A stretch of DNA of 64,000 bases from Desulfosarcina widdelii (GCF_009688965.1 NZ_AP021875.1:4154001-4218000); one strand, 5' to 3'; shown: positions 37,358 to 45,615, counted from the stretch's first letter. The notes: generated from the letters alone by a model not told the origin. Numbers and translations are program-made.

Positions 37358-37891
37358 TCACTGACCCCCCGGCGTCGCTTCGTGGGGAACCCACCTCCGC
37401 CATTTTCGATACAGCCGGGACACCGGTTCGGCCGAAAACTGCACGGCCATATGCGGCGCCATGGCGCTCAAATTGGTGCGGGTGCCCCGCCAGATGACGG
37501 TGTGGTCCACACCGGGACTGCCGATGCGCAGGACGAAATCGCCGGTGGCCATGTGCATGCCTTCGATGACTTCATAGGGGCCCCGTCGCACCATGTGCCC
37601 CACGCCGGGCATCTTGCCCATGCCGGCGCCGAATTTCAGGTAGCGTTCCTCTTCAATGAAAATACGCCCCGACGCATCCAGGCTGTGGACCTCCCAGATC
37701 GGGGCGTTTTCCACGGAGTGATAATAATGAATGGTAAAGGTTTCGCCGACTTCCATAGGCAGCACCAGCAGCGGCGCGCCTCCCTGGACCGGCACAACGC
37801 GAAGCTCGAGCCCGCCGGGGAAAAACCAGGCGCCGGCAAGGATCGCAAGCGTTGCAATTCCGGCCGTGATGGAGACGACGGTCCTGATAAT
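37358..37891 (-). CDS. DUF1850 protein, probable AUU start
   Basis: A DUF1850 protein, a family tied to TAXI TRAP transporters. The conserved part reads FTIHYYHSVENAPIWEVHSL, then a FIEEERYLKFGAGMGKMPGV stretch. From a GTG at 37795 it would have 145 residues and lack a membrane anchor. The frame continues upstream to a hydrophobic segment (RTVVSITAGIATLAILAGAW) with no ATG, GTG or TTG before the preceding in-frame stop. An ATT at 37891 lies 8 nt after GAGG and two bases past the binding-protein stop, giving 177 residues. Confidence 0.8.
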   Translation of the reverse strand: MIRTVVSITAGIATLAILAGAWFFPGGLELRVVPVQGGAPLLVLPMEVGETFTIHYYHSVENAPIWEVHSLDASGRIFIEEERYLKFGAGMGKMPGVGHMVRRGPYEVIEGMHMATGDFVLRIGSPGVDHTVIWRGTRTNLSAMAPHMAVQFSAEPVSRLYRKWRRWVPHEATPGGQ

Positions 37892-37892
37892 G

Positions 37893-38861
37893 CTACGGCC
37901 TCAGCTTGTCCGGCACAGCGATACCCTTTTCCTCCAGGTATTTGATAGTTCCCGGATGCAGGGGAATCGGTGAGTACTTGACTGCGTTTTCCGGCGTGGT
38001 GTAAGCCGCCGATGGATGAATCTTTTTCAGGTAGTCGTTATTCTCGAAAAGGGCCTTGGCCAGTTTGTAGACCATATCGGTGTCCAGCGATGCCTGGCAG
38101 ATCATCACGTTCCAGACGCCGATGGTGGACACCGGCTGATCGATGCCGCGGTAAACGCCGCCAGCCAGCTCCACTCCCGAATAGGTCTTGTTGGCTGCCA
38201 GGATTTTCTCGGTCTGCTCGGGGGTAAATGCGATCATCTCAATTTCGTGGGTCGTGGCCAAGTCCAGAATGGAGCTGGTGCCGGGGCCCACCGACCAGAT
38301 CCCAACATCGATGGTGCCGTCGCGCAAGGCGTTGGCGCTTTCGGTAAAGGAAAGCCGGCTGTCCTTGTAGCTGTCTTTGGCGATCCCCAGGGCAGAAAGA
38401 ACCGCTTCGGCCATGAAGTTGGTGCCGCTTCCCGGGCTTCCGGTGCTGATGCTGCGGCCCTTTACCTGCTCGATGTCGGTGATTCCGGTTTTTTTCAGGG
38501 CAACGATCTGAAGCAGGTTCGGATACATGATGGCCATGGACAAAATGTTGTGTTTCTTGCCCTTGAACTTGCTCAGGCCCTGGTAGCCGGCCACGGCCAC
38601 ATCACCCATGACCTCGCCGATGACCGTTTCACCCTTGTGGGCCAGCTTGACGTTTTCGACACTGGCGCCGGTAACCTCGGCCACCGCCTTGACCCCTTTG
38701 ACGTGCTTGGACCAAATTTCGGCCACACCGCCGCCATAGGGATAGTAAATGCCGCCGGTGCCGCCGGTGCCGATGCCGATGAAAGTGGTTCTGGCCAGGG
38801 CCGGCGAAGCCATCAGGCCGGCAACGAAAACCAACAGTACGATAATGCTGACGCGTTTCAT
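37893..38861 (-). CDS. TAXI-family TRAP transporter substrate-binding protein
   Basis: A 322-residue periplasmic receptor. The signal peptide ends near ASPALA (residue ~23). TAXI motifs follow: FIGIGTGGTGGIYYPYGGGV, KGRSISTGSPGSGTNFMAEA, and DGTIDVGIWSVGPGTSSILD. It delivers substrate to the fused permease downstream. Ligand unknown; glutamate or dicarboxylates are typical of the family. A 29-nt gap separates it from the upstream lipoprotein gene. Confidence 0.95.
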   Translation of the reverse strand: MKRVSIIVLLVFVAGLMASPALARTTFIGIGTGGTGGIYYPYGGGVAEIWSKHVKGVKAVAEVTGASVENVKLAHKGETVIGEVMGDVAVAGYQGLSKFKGKKHNILSMAIMYPNLLQIVALKKTGITDIEQVKGRSISTGSPGSGTNFMAEAVLSALGIAKDSYKDSRLSFTESANALRDGTIDVGIWSVGPGTSSILDLATTHEIEMIAFTPEQTEKILAANKTYSGVELAGGVYRGIDQPVSTIGVWNVMICQASLDTDMVYKLAKALFENNDYLKKIHPSAAYTTPENAVKYSPIPLHPGTIKYLEEKGIAVPDKLRP

Positions 38862-38890
38862 GTCAGAGACCTCCTGATTAATTTCGAATC

Positions 38891-39319
38891 CTATTGGCTC
38901 ATGGTTTTAACCAGCACTGTGACCGATCCCGGGCCGCAGTCCATGCCTTTAACCGGGTAAACGAAAGAAGCCGTTTCTCCGGGTTTCACCAGGCCTTCTT
39001 TGGTTTTGCGGGGAATCAGACCACCGACGGCTTTGCCGTTGTCCAGGAAAATGTTCACCCGGTACCGCTGAGGCTGGTCGCTGATATTCTTGACGGTTAC
39101 GTTGAAATGCAGGGTGTCGCTGCCCTCCCACTTTTTGAGAACGCATGAGAAATCCGTCAATTCGGCTTCTGGTGCGATGGATTTTTCGATCTTGCTGTCG
39201 GCCGCGCAGGGAAACACCTCTCCAGGTTTGGGTTTTGGGCCGGCACAACCCAAGCATACCAGGCATGCCAAAACCGTCACGATCCCCACCCCCCTTGCCA
39301 CATGCTGAAATCGCCTCAT
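38891..39319 (-). CDS. Small lipoprotein of unknown function
   Basis: A 142-residue exported protein. The lipobox LVCLGC places the acylated Cys near residue 25. The mature part has an Ig-like/DUF-type beta pattern (LHFNVTVKNISDQPQRYRVN, ETASFVYPVKGMDCGPGSVT). AAGGAGG precedes ATG 39319 by 8 nt. It is the first gene of the TAXI operon and may assist substrate capture, but I do not recognise a family. Confidence 0.7.
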   Translation of the reverse strand: MRRFQHVARGVGIVTVLACLVCLGCAGPKPKPGEVFPCAADSKIEKSIAPEAELTDFSCVLKKWEGSDTLHFNVTVKNISDQPQRYRVNIFLDNGKAVGGLIPRKTKEGLVKPGETASFVYPVKGMDCGPGSVTVLVKTMSQ

Positions 39320-39578
39320 GGTTCGCTCCTCCTTGAAGGTATCGGGTAATAATAAAACTGTATTTTCAATGCCCCTGCGGGCATATTGCATGATGCCGGC
39401 AACTGAGAATTCCGGGAAAGAAAGGTTAATGCCCGTCGTGCAGTGGAAGCGGCAGCTTACGTGCATGAACAGTGTTCAGAAAAAAACACAGACAATATTT
39501 TTTGTCAACATTAACAATAACCGTAAAGGTATTAATCGAGACAGATTGGAACCTGATCCGCGGCATTGAAAAAGACTT

Positions 39579-39636
39579 GACAAGCATGAATCGAATCGTT
39601 TATTAGCAAATTCAATAAGAGTTATAATCTTCTAAC
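39579..39636 (+). promoter_or_regulatory. dtxR promoter with DtxR-type operator
   Basis: TTGACA (39579-39584), 16 nt and TATTAG (39601-39606) form a weak-to-moderate promoter. GTTATAATCTTCTAAC (39621-39636) follows, an inverted repeat with one mismatch, 15 bp before the ATG. The same palindrome recurs before feoA and at 56933. It suggests the regulator controls itself. The rest of the 39320-39651 gap holds nothing recognisable. Confidence 0.65.
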
Positions 39637-39651
39637 AATGAAAGAAGAAAA

Positions 39652-40203
39652 ATGACACCAGCACTCCGCAAAAACATGGCCGAAAAGCCCCTTACAGCTG
39701 TCATGGAGGACTATCTGGAGGCCATTTTCGATCTCAGCCAGGACAAAAAGGTCGTTCGCGTTAAGGATATCGCCAAGCGCATGGACGTCAAGATGCCTAC
39801 GGTATCCAGCATGCTGAAAACACTGAACGACAGGGGCCTCGTCCATTACGAGAAGTACGAATATATCGAACTGACCAAAACCGGGGGTAACGTCGGCAAG
39901 GAAATGCGGCGTCGCCACGGGGTGTTAAACAAGTTCCTGACGGAAATTCTGAAAATCGAGGCAACAGTCGCCGACGACGAGGCCTGCAAGATGGAACACA
40001 CCCTCAGTTCGGATACCCTGGACAGCCTGGTCGACTTCATGGAGTTCATTCAGACCTGTCCCCGGACGGGGGAGAGTTGGCTCAACAATTTCGAAGAGTA
40101 CCGGAAAAACGGGTCCAACCCGGAAAAATGCCGACTGCGGGGGGACGAATTCTCCTGTTCTTTTCAGGAGAAAATCGGAACCATGCAGTGCAAAAAGTCG
40201 TGA
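39652..40203 (+). CDS. DtxR/MntR-family metal-dependent regulator
   Basis: A 183-residue DtxR-type repressor. The winged helix is AVMEDYLEAIFDLSQDKKVV followed by RVKDIAKRMDVKMPTVSSML and LNDRGLVHYEKYEYIELTKT. The dimerisation/metal domain has EMRRRHGVLNKFLTEIL and DEACKMEHTLSSDTLDSL, which contain the usual Glu/His/Cys ligands. The C-terminus is cysteine-bearing and lacks an SH3 domain. It sits at the edge of the iron region and likely binds the nearby GTTAGAAT-type palindromes. Iron versus manganese specificity is not certain. Confidence 0.9.
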   Translation: MTPALRKNMAEKPLTAVMEDYLEAIFDLSQDKKVVRVKDIAKRMDVKMPTVSSMLKTLNDRGLVHYEKYEYIELTKTGGNVGKEMRRRHGVLNKFLTEILKIEATVADDEACKMEHTLSSDTLDSLVDFMEFIQTCPRTGESWLNNFEEYRKNGSNPEKCRLRGDEFSCSFQEKIGTMQCKKS

Positions 40204-40256
40204 TGGTTGACGGAATGTTTGACGCAAAAAAGAAGTAGAATCGTAATAGCGGAGCA

Positions 40257-40291
40257 GCCGCCTGTTGTCCTTTAAATAAGGCGGTTTTTTT
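40257..40291 (+). terminator. Intrinsic terminator after dtxR
   Basis: CCGCC (40258-40262) pairs with GGCGG (40280-40284) around a 17-nt loop, followed by seven T (40285-40291). It ends the dtxR transcript 54 nt after the stop codon. Confidence 0.65.
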
Positions 40292-40331
40292 GTGAGCTTA
40301 CTGTTAGAGAGATCAAACATCAAGAGGAATT

Positions 40332-40634
40332 ATGAACAAGATGGAAAGGGGTAAGAACGAACTGCTCAATGCAATCAACACCAGTATGAAAGAGTTGCAG
40401 GAGGGGCTCAGCATGCACTGCTGCCTGATGAACTCCCTGCTGGAAGGGGAGATTGACGAACGCCGCCTTCAGCCGTTGGTCGACCGCTGCCCCAAACGGT
40501 CGCGGGAACGCAAGCTGGAAAAGGCGCTCACCGAGGCCATCGGTGTGTTGGATGAAAGCAGGAAAGCATTTAAATCCAAAAGATTGGAAGTGCTGCGAAA
40601 AAAATTGACCCAGGTATTGATCGAGGCCGAATAA
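40332..40634 (+). CDS. Small helical protein of unknown function
   Basis: A 100-residue protein I do not recognise. It looks all-helical and charged (ELLNAINTSMKELQEGLSMH, then RSRERKLEKALTEAIGVLDE), with two adjacent Cys. GAGG precedes the ATG. Half of a DtxR-type site (GTTAGAGAG) lies near 40307. It is followed by the first TCTTACG/AGTGAAGGCG leader and then DUF2325, so transcription from here must pass that terminator. Confidence 0.7.
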   Translation: MNKMERGKNELLNAINTSMKELQEGLSMHCCLMNSLLEGEIDERRLQPLVDRCPKRSRERKLEKALTEAIGVLDESRKAFKSKRLEVLRKKLTQVLIEAE

Positions 40635-40649
40635 CGAAAGTCAGGAATG

Positions 40650-40731
40650 TCTTACGGGTTCCATGCCGGTTGAACGGCATGGAAAAAGTGAAGGCGTAAC
40701 TCGAAGGAAAATCGTTCGAGATACGCCTTTT
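40650..40731 (+). promoter_or_regulatory. Structured leader with terminator, copy 1 (before DUF2325)
   Basis: TCTTACG (40650-40656) is followed by the hairpin CCATGCC/GGCATGG (40661-40682), then AGTGAAGGCG (40687-40696). The last bases open a terminator: GGCGTA and CTCGAA pair with TTCGAG and TACGCC (40693-40727), followed by a T-rich stretch. The next gene starts 42 nt later. I see no promoter between the preceding gene and this element, so it should act in cis on read-through transcription. Confidence 0.75.
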
Positions 40732-40772
40732 CTATTTTCGGGACAAAGCCACGCCATCGGAATGGAGGAAAT

Positions 40773-42020
40773 ATGTCAATCCAAACGCACGACGCCGCCG
40801 TTGAGGATAATTCCAGACAACTGGCCGAATTGATTGCAGCCGGTCCGTCCCGGTTGCCCATTTGGGAAGTCAACCACTGTTTCAAGTGCCCGGTCGTCGG
40901 CATGTGTATCACCCATGCCGAGCAAAAGCGCCTGCTGAAAAAAATGGGCTTGCTCGGAAAATCGGACGGCCCATTTGAAATGCACGAAACCCTTGTGGCA
41001 TCGCTGGACAAAGAAAACCGTTTGTCGCGCAGGATCGACAACCTGCTGGAGCGCAAATTCGGCAAGCAGGCGGTAGCGCTGTTCCAACTGGAAGACCAAC
41101 CCTTTCTGGCCACCTTCAGAGAAGCGCTGGAATCTGGAGAGGTCGAGGCCAACCTGTGGGCCACGGCGGTCAGCCCGGACCTGTCGCTAACCTGCCGCCG
41201 GGCCGTCTTCGGGGACATCCACATGACCATGCACTGGAACGGCGAACAGTTGATGCAATTCAAGCGCAAATTGTCCCGGCAGCGACAGGACATGGAAAAG
41301 ATGCAGCAGCGAATCGCGGAATTTTCCAGGCAGCGGCGGGATCTGAAAAGAGAAGCCAATGGCCATAAGCGCGAGACAAACGAGCTGAGAGTGGTCCTTG
41401 CCGCCGAGCGGAGAGAAAAGTTGCTACTGCAACAGGCCATGTCCCACGCGCAATGCCCCGGGTGTGCAAAGGATCGGGAGCAAAGCGATCACGCGATGCA
41501 ATGCGAGACCGATTCGCTACGCCGACAGTTGGGCCGTGCAAGGGGCCAAATCGTCTCCCTTGAAGAGAAAAACCTTCGATTGTCATCGCGTCTCAAACAG
41601 CAGCATAAGCTCAACCGGCACGTCCGGGAGGAGACGCGCAACATCATCACCGAAATAACCGCTATGAACCGCTGCGACAAAAACTGTCCCTCGTTCGATC
41701 TTTGCAAAAAACGAATCCTGATCGTCGGCGGCGTCACTCGTATGGAAACCCTTTACCGCGACCTGATCGAAAGCAGTAATGGCGTTTTCGAGTACCATGA
41801 CGGCTACGTCAACAAAGGGGCCAAGGGATTGGAAACCCGCCTGAAGCGAGCGGATATGGTTCTGTGCCCGGTGAACTGCAACAGCCATGCGGCCTGCTCC
41901 ATCGTCAAGAATCTGGGCAAGAAGCATAACAAAACCGTTCATATCCTGACCAACGCAAGTTTGAGCGCCGTATCCCAGGTAATCTGGGGAGAAAACTGCA
42001 ACGCCTGCACCCTCAACTGA
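40773..42020 (+). CDS. DUF2325 protein with coiled coil and cysteine motifs
   Basis: A 415-residue protein. The N-terminus has CFKCPVVGMC. Residues ~150-290 are a long, basic coiled coil with a central CPGC. The C-terminal ~100 residues are a DUF2325 domain (KRILIVGGVTRMETLYRDLI, then MVLCPVNCNSHAACSIVKNL). Two more Cys precede that domain (RCDKNCPSFDLC). DUF2325 function is not known. GGAGG precedes the ATG. It follows leader copy 1 and is followed by a small STAS-like gene. Confidence 0.85.
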   Translation: MSIQTHDAAVEDNSRQLAELIAAGPSRLPIWEVNHCFKCPVVGMCITHAEQKRLLKKMGLLGKSDGPFEMHETLVASLDKENRLSRRIDNLLERKFGKQAVALFQLEDQPFLATFREALESGEVEANLWATAVSPDLSLTCRRAVFGDIHMTMHWNGEQLMQFKRKLSRQRQDMEKMQQRIAEFSRQRRDLKREANGHKRETNELRVVLAAERREKLLLQQAMSHAQCPGCAKDREQSDHAMQCETDSLRRQLGRARGQIVSLEEKNLRLSSRLKQQHKLNRHVREETRNIITEITAMNRCDKNCPSFDLCKKRILIVGGVTRMETLYRDLIESSNGVFEYHDGYVNKGAKGLETRLKRADMVLCPVNCNSHAACSIVKNLGKKHNKTVHILTNASLSAVSQVIWGENCNACTLN

Positions 42021-42049
42021 AAATCTTCTAAGGAAATGGAGGCATTTTC

Positions 42050-42412
42050 ATGAGCAGCAATTTTCATGTCGAATTCGAGAAAAGCAACGGCAACCTGCAT
42101 GTCCGTCCCAGCGGCGATTTTGACGGCAGCTCCGCATGGGAGCTGGTCAATCTGCTCCATGAGCAATACGACGGCCACGGACAGGTCTATATCGACACCG
42201 CCAACCTGACGGCGTTGCGCCCTTTCGGATGCAGCACCTTCCAGTGCCGTCTGAACCGACGGCATCTGCCCTTCGAACGCCTCCATTTCAAAGGAGACAA
42301 GGGCGCCGAAATCGCCCCCAAGGGCAGCACCGTTATCGCTCATTCTCCAAAATGCCGCTGCGGGGGCGATTGCGCCAACTGCAAGTGCAATCGGTCCAAG
42401 GAGAAGCAATAG
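42050..42412 (+). CDS. Small STAS-like protein with cysteine tail, paralogue 1
   Basis: A 120-residue protein. Residues ~5-75 resemble a STAS/anti-sigma-antagonist fold (NLHVRPSGDFDGSSAWELVN, then VYIDTANLTALRPFG). A conserved FKGDKGAEIAPKGSTVI follows, then a cysteine tail (CRCGGDCANCKC). It is homologous to the protein at 52355-52768. GGAGG lies 7 nt before the ATG and DUF2325 ends 29 nt upstream, so they form an operon. Function unknown. Confidence 0.75.
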   Translation: MSSNFHVEFEKSNGNLHVRPSGDFDGSSAWELVNLLHEQYDGHGQVYIDTANLTALRPFGCSTFQCRLNRRHLPFERLHFKGDKGAEIAPKGSTVIAHSPKCRCGGDCANCKCNRSKEKQ

Positions 42413-42436
42413 GCCGCGGGGCTTGATTCAAGGCAA

Positions 42437-42655
42437 ATGCGAAACAACAGCTCAACCAAGGTTTGCATGCAAACGTCAAGGGACAACCATATCCGTGTCG
42501 AAATCGCCGAAGAGACGCTGCTGCGCCTTCTGGCCCGCGGTCAGGTCTGTGCGGCGGATTTTCGATGCCTGGACTGCAAATCCAAACAGTGCTTGTGGCG
42601 CTTGTGTTTGCGAAGCTGCTCCGGCTGCGGAAGGAACACAGCAATGGTTAGCTGA
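42437..42655 (+). CDS. Small cysteine-rich protein (putative)
   Basis: A 72-residue frame starting at ATG 42437, or 62 residues from ATG 42467, which has AAGG at better spacing. It reads VEIAEETLLRLLARGQVCAA, then DFRCLDCKSKQC and LCLRSCSGCG, with eight Cys in 33 residues. The spaced cysteines suggest a metal- or Fe-S-binding peptide. Two overlapping frames look like shadows. It sits between the STAS-like gene and the feo promoter. Moderately supported only. Confidence 0.5.
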   Translation: MRNNSSTKVCMQTSRDNHIRVEIAEETLLRLLARGQVCAADFRCLDCKSKQCLWRLCLRSCSGCGRNTAMVS

Positions 42656-42717
42656 AATCCAAAACGGGTGCCGAGAAGTCTATTTCAACTGGTTTTCTCA
42701 AGAGAAATAAATTTTCC

Positions 42718-42785
42718 TTGACATCCCCCATGCGATGTGAAATTAAAGTTTCCTCGTTAAGTTAGAATCTTCTATCTTAACGAGG
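42718..42785 (+). promoter_or_regulatory. feoAB promoter with long nested DtxR-type palindrome
   Basis: TTGACA (42718-42723), 17 nt and AATTAA (42741-42746) form a promoter. At 42752-42785 lies a 34-bp near-perfect inverted repeat: outer arms CCTCGTTAAG and CTTAACGAGG, inner core TTAGAATCTTCTA. Fifteen of 16 possible base pairs match. The core is the palindrome found before dtxR and at 56933. It sits at the expected start of transcription. Confidence 0.7.
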
Positions 42786-42789
42786 TGTG

Positions 42790-42876
42790 TCTTACGGCCT
42801 TCGGCCATTCAATGGTGCGGAGGAAGTGAAGGCGTGACGCGAAGCATGTTTCTGCATGCCCGGTTGCGCCTTTTTT
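42790..42876 (+). promoter_or_regulatory. Structured leader with terminator, copy 2 (before feoA)
   Basis: TCTTACG (42790-42796), then a hairpin CCTTCG-CCAT-TCA-ATGG-CGGAGG with small bulges (42798-42823), then AGTGAAGGCG (42825-42834). The terminator uses GGCG/CGCC (42831-42834 with 42867-42870) and an inner GCATG/CATGC, followed by six T. feoA starts 29 nt beyond. Iron uptake would be switched by whether RNA polymerase passes this site. Confidence 0.78.
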
Positions 42877-42904
42877 GTTTTTTGGCTGGAAAGGAGATCG
42901 AGCC

Positions 42905-43123
42905 ATGACCCTGGATCAATTGAAGCCGGGAAGCGAGGGAAGGATTAAGAAGTTGTCGGTGCGGGACAAGTTGGGACAACGGCTGATGGACATGGGGGTC
43001 TATCCCGGATTGAAGCTGAAGGTGCTTCGCAACGCCCCCCTGGAAGATCCCATGGAGGTCGAACTGGACGGCTACTTCGTCAGCCTGCGGCATGACGAAG
43101 CCCGTTTTGTAGAGGTGGAATAA
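42905..43123 (+). CDS. feoA: Ferrous iron transport protein A
   Basis: A 72-residue FeoA, an SH3-like cytoplasmic partner of FeoB: MTLDQLKPGSEGRIKKLSVR, LGQRLMDMGVYPGLKLKVLR and a closing DGYFVSLRHDEARFVEVE. AAGGAG precedes ATG 42905 by 8 nt. The feoB start lies one base after its stop. Preceded by leader copy 2 and a DtxR-type palindrome. Confidence 0.95.
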   Translation: MTLDQLKPGSEGRIKKLSVRDKLGQRLMDMGVYPGLKLKVLRNAPLEDPMEVELDGYFVSLRHDEARFVEVE

Positions 43124-43124
43124 G

Positions 43125-45602
43125 GTGAAGAACGAGAAAATCCTGGTGGCCCTTGCCGGCCAGCCCAATTGCGGGAAATCCACGGTATTCAATGCCCTTT
43201 CCGGGGCCAGCCAGCATGTGGCCAACTACCCCGGCGTAACCGTGGACAAGATGACCGGCTGGTACCGCCACAACGGTTATCGGGTGGAGCTGGTGGACCT
43301 GCCGGGAACCTACAGCCTGAGTTCCTATTCTCCCGAGGAACGGGTTTCCCGGGACTTCATTCTGCACGAAAAACCGTCAGTGACGGTCAACATCATGGAT
43401 GCGTCCAATCTCAAGCGCTGCCTCTATCTGACCTTTCAGCTGCTGGAAATGGAAATTCCGGTTGTCCTGAACCTCAACATGATGGATGTGGTCGAAAAAC
43501 GCGGCATGACCATCGACATGGAAACGCTGTCCGGCCGACTGGGCGTTTCCGTGGTGCCCACCACCATGAAAAACGGTCGGGGGAAAAAGGAGCTGCAGGA
43601 TGTGATCGACGTCGTGGCCGCCGCAGAAAAAACGGCAGAACCACTGCACATCGACTACCAGGAGATGGAGCCGGTTCTTCGGGAAATCATCGACCGGCTG
43701 GCCACGGAAACCACCTTTTCGGTGCAATACCCGCTGCGCTGGCTGGCCATCAAGCTGATGGAAGGCGATGAGGCCGTTCAGGGTATGATCCGCGATCAGC
43801 ACCCGCAAGCCGATATATTCATGGCCATGGTGGACCAGGTCCGAACGGACTTTGAAAAAGAAGTTGGCGACGCTCCCGAAGTCCACATCGCCACGTGTCG
43901 CTACAAAGCGGCAGACACCATTTCCAAAGCGTGCCTTCAGTTGCCCAAAGGCACGCGGCGCCCGCTTTCGGATAGAGTTGACGACCTCGTTTGCCATCGA
44001 TTTCTCGGGCCGGCCATTCTGGTGGGTATCATCTGGCTGCTTTACTACCTGGCCATCGTCCAGGGCTACAACATCACCAATTACACCTGGCCGCTTCTGG
44101 CCAAACTGCGCAGCCTGACCGAGGCCGTGACCCCTCAGCCCGGTTTCATCGACATTCCGCTGATCCGCGAATTTTCCTTGTGGATCGTGGACAGCGTCAA
44201 TGCTCTGCTCAACTATATCCCCATTTTCTTCATTTTGTTCGCGTTCATCGCCATCCTTGAAGACAGCGGTTATATGCCCCGCATGGCGTTTATCATGGAT
44301 CGGCTTTTCAGCCGCTTCGGTCTTCACGGCCAGTCCACCCTGCCCATGGTGCTGGGCGGCATCTATGTGGGCGGCTGCGCCGTTCCTGGGGTGATGTCCT
44401 GCAAGGGCATTCCGGACGAACGGTCTCGCCTGGCCACCATCTTGATCATCCCGTTGCTCAACTGCCTGGCCAAGGTCCCCCTGTATGTGCTGCTGATTAA
44501 TATCTACTTCGCGGCCCACAAGGCCTGGGCCATGTTTTTCATCTCCACCATCAGTTTGCTGATGGTGCTGCCTGTGGCCAAAATTCTCACCCTCACCGTT
44601 CTCAAGGACAAAGATACGGCGCCCTTTGTGATGGAAATGCCGCCCTATCATTTGCCCACCTGGCGGGGCGTGCTTAGCCGGGCCGTGGAACGGGTGTGGC
44701 TGTTCATGCGCAAAATTTCCACCATTGTGGTCGCCGTAGCCGTGGTCGTTTTCGTGCTGCTGCAATTCCCCGGGATTGGCAAAGAACGCATGGATTACTA
44801 CCAGACCCGAAAAGACAAGGCGATCGCCGCCTTCAATAAAAAAATCAAGGGGACTCCTTTTCATGAGGGCCTCCAGGTCGATCGAATCATGGCGATGATG
44901 CTCTACTGGGAAGCCTACAAGGATGCCAAGATGGGCGCCGGAGGGCAAGACGGCGTCGCGGCGGTGAACGCCGATTTCGAGGCCCGGGACGCGCTTTTCT
45001 TCAAAATCGTCCAGCCGGGAAAGGACATGATCGCCAAAAAAGTCGGCCGGGAATTCAAAAAGCTGGTCAAAAAGCGCAAGGGCCTCTTGCGGGAGATGCG
45101 CAAGGAGCGCATCGACAATAGCTTTCTGGGCACAGCGGGGCGTTGGCTGGAGCCGGTGACCCGATGGGCCGGTTTCAACTGGCGGGTCAACGTGGCCCTG
45201 CTCAGCGCCCTTGCGGCCAAGGAGAGCAGCGTGGCCACCTTGGGGGCGCTTTACGAACAGGAGGAAGAGGGCGAAGCCCTGGAAGACCGCATGGCCCGTG
45301 GAGAGGCGGATTTGACGCCCCTGCATGCCCTGGCCCTGATGCTCTTCATGGTGCTTTATCCGCCGTGCATGGCAACTACTATGGCGGTCAAGGTGCAGTC
45401 GGGTTCGGTCAAGTGGATGCTGTTTTCCATCGGCTACCCCATGTTCCTGGGCCTGTCCGTAGCCAGCCTGGTGTTCACGTTGGGAAGCATTTTCGGGCTT
45501 TCCGGCCTGCAGGCCATGTTCGCCTTTTACCTGCTGGCCCTGGGATTCACCGTTTTTATGGGTTTGATTAAAAACCAACCCGAATACATCAAACTTACTT
45601 AA
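43125..45602 (+). CDS. feoB: Ferrous iron transporter B
   Basis: An 825-residue FeoB, the Fe2+ permease with an N-terminal G domain. G motifs: AGQPNCGKSTVFN (from residue 11), VDLPGTYSLSSYSPEE, and LNMMDVVEKRGM. Nucleoside gate regions include GGIYVGGCAVPGVMSCKGIP and the C-terminal LSALAAKESSVATLGALYEQ. A Lys/Arg-rich insert of over 100 residues (about 560-670) separates two membrane regions, longer than in Escherichia coli FeoB. GTG start. First of a long co-directional metal cluster. Confidence 0.97.
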   Translation: MKNEKILVALAGQPNCGKSTVFNALSGASQHVANYPGVTVDKMTGWYRHNGYRVELVDLPGTYSLSSYSPEERVSRDFILHEKPSVTVNIMDASNLKRCLYLTFQLLEMEIPVVLNLNMMDVVEKRGMTIDMETLSGRLGVSVVPTTMKNGRGKKELQDVIDVVAAAEKTAEPLHIDYQEMEPVLREIIDRLATETTFSVQYPLRWLAIKLMEGDEAVQGMIRDQHPQADIFMAMVDQVRTDFEKEVGDAPEVHIATCRYKAADTISKACLQLPKGTRRPLSDRVDDLVCHRFLGPAILVGIIWLLYYLAIVQGYNITNYTWPLLAKLRSLTEAVTPQPGFIDIPLIREFSLWIVDSVNALLNYIPIFFILFAFIAILEDSGYMPRMAFIMDRLFSRFGLHGQSTLPMVLGGIYVGGCAVPGVMSCKGIPDERSRLATILIIPLLNCLAKVPLYVLLINIYFAAHKAWAMFFISTISLLMVLPVAKILTLTVLKDKDTAPFVMEMPPYHLPTWRGVLSRAVERVWLFMRKISTIVVAVAVVVFVLLQFPGIGKERMDYYQTRKDKAIAAFNKKIKGTPFHEGLQVDRIMAMMLYWEAYKDAKMGAGGQDGVAAVNADFEARDALFFKIVQPGKDMIAKKVGREFKKLVKKRKGLLREMRKERIDNSFLGTAGRWLEPVTRWAGFNWRVNVALLSALAAKESSVATLGALYEQEEEGEALEDRMARGEADLTPLHALALMLFMVLYPPCMATTMAVKVQSGSVKWMLFSIGYPMFLGLSVASLVFTLGSIFGLSGLQAMFAFYLLALGFTVFMGLIKNQPEYIKLT

Positions 45603-45615
45603 GGAGGAATGGTTC

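Noticed and set aside
42790-42876. Leader copies as known Fe/Ni/Co (NiCo, czcD) or Mn (yybP-ykoY) riboswitches
   Set aside because: The conserved cores I know for those classes are not present; the conserved TCTTACG and AGTGAAGGCG do not match them. A covariance search would be decisive.
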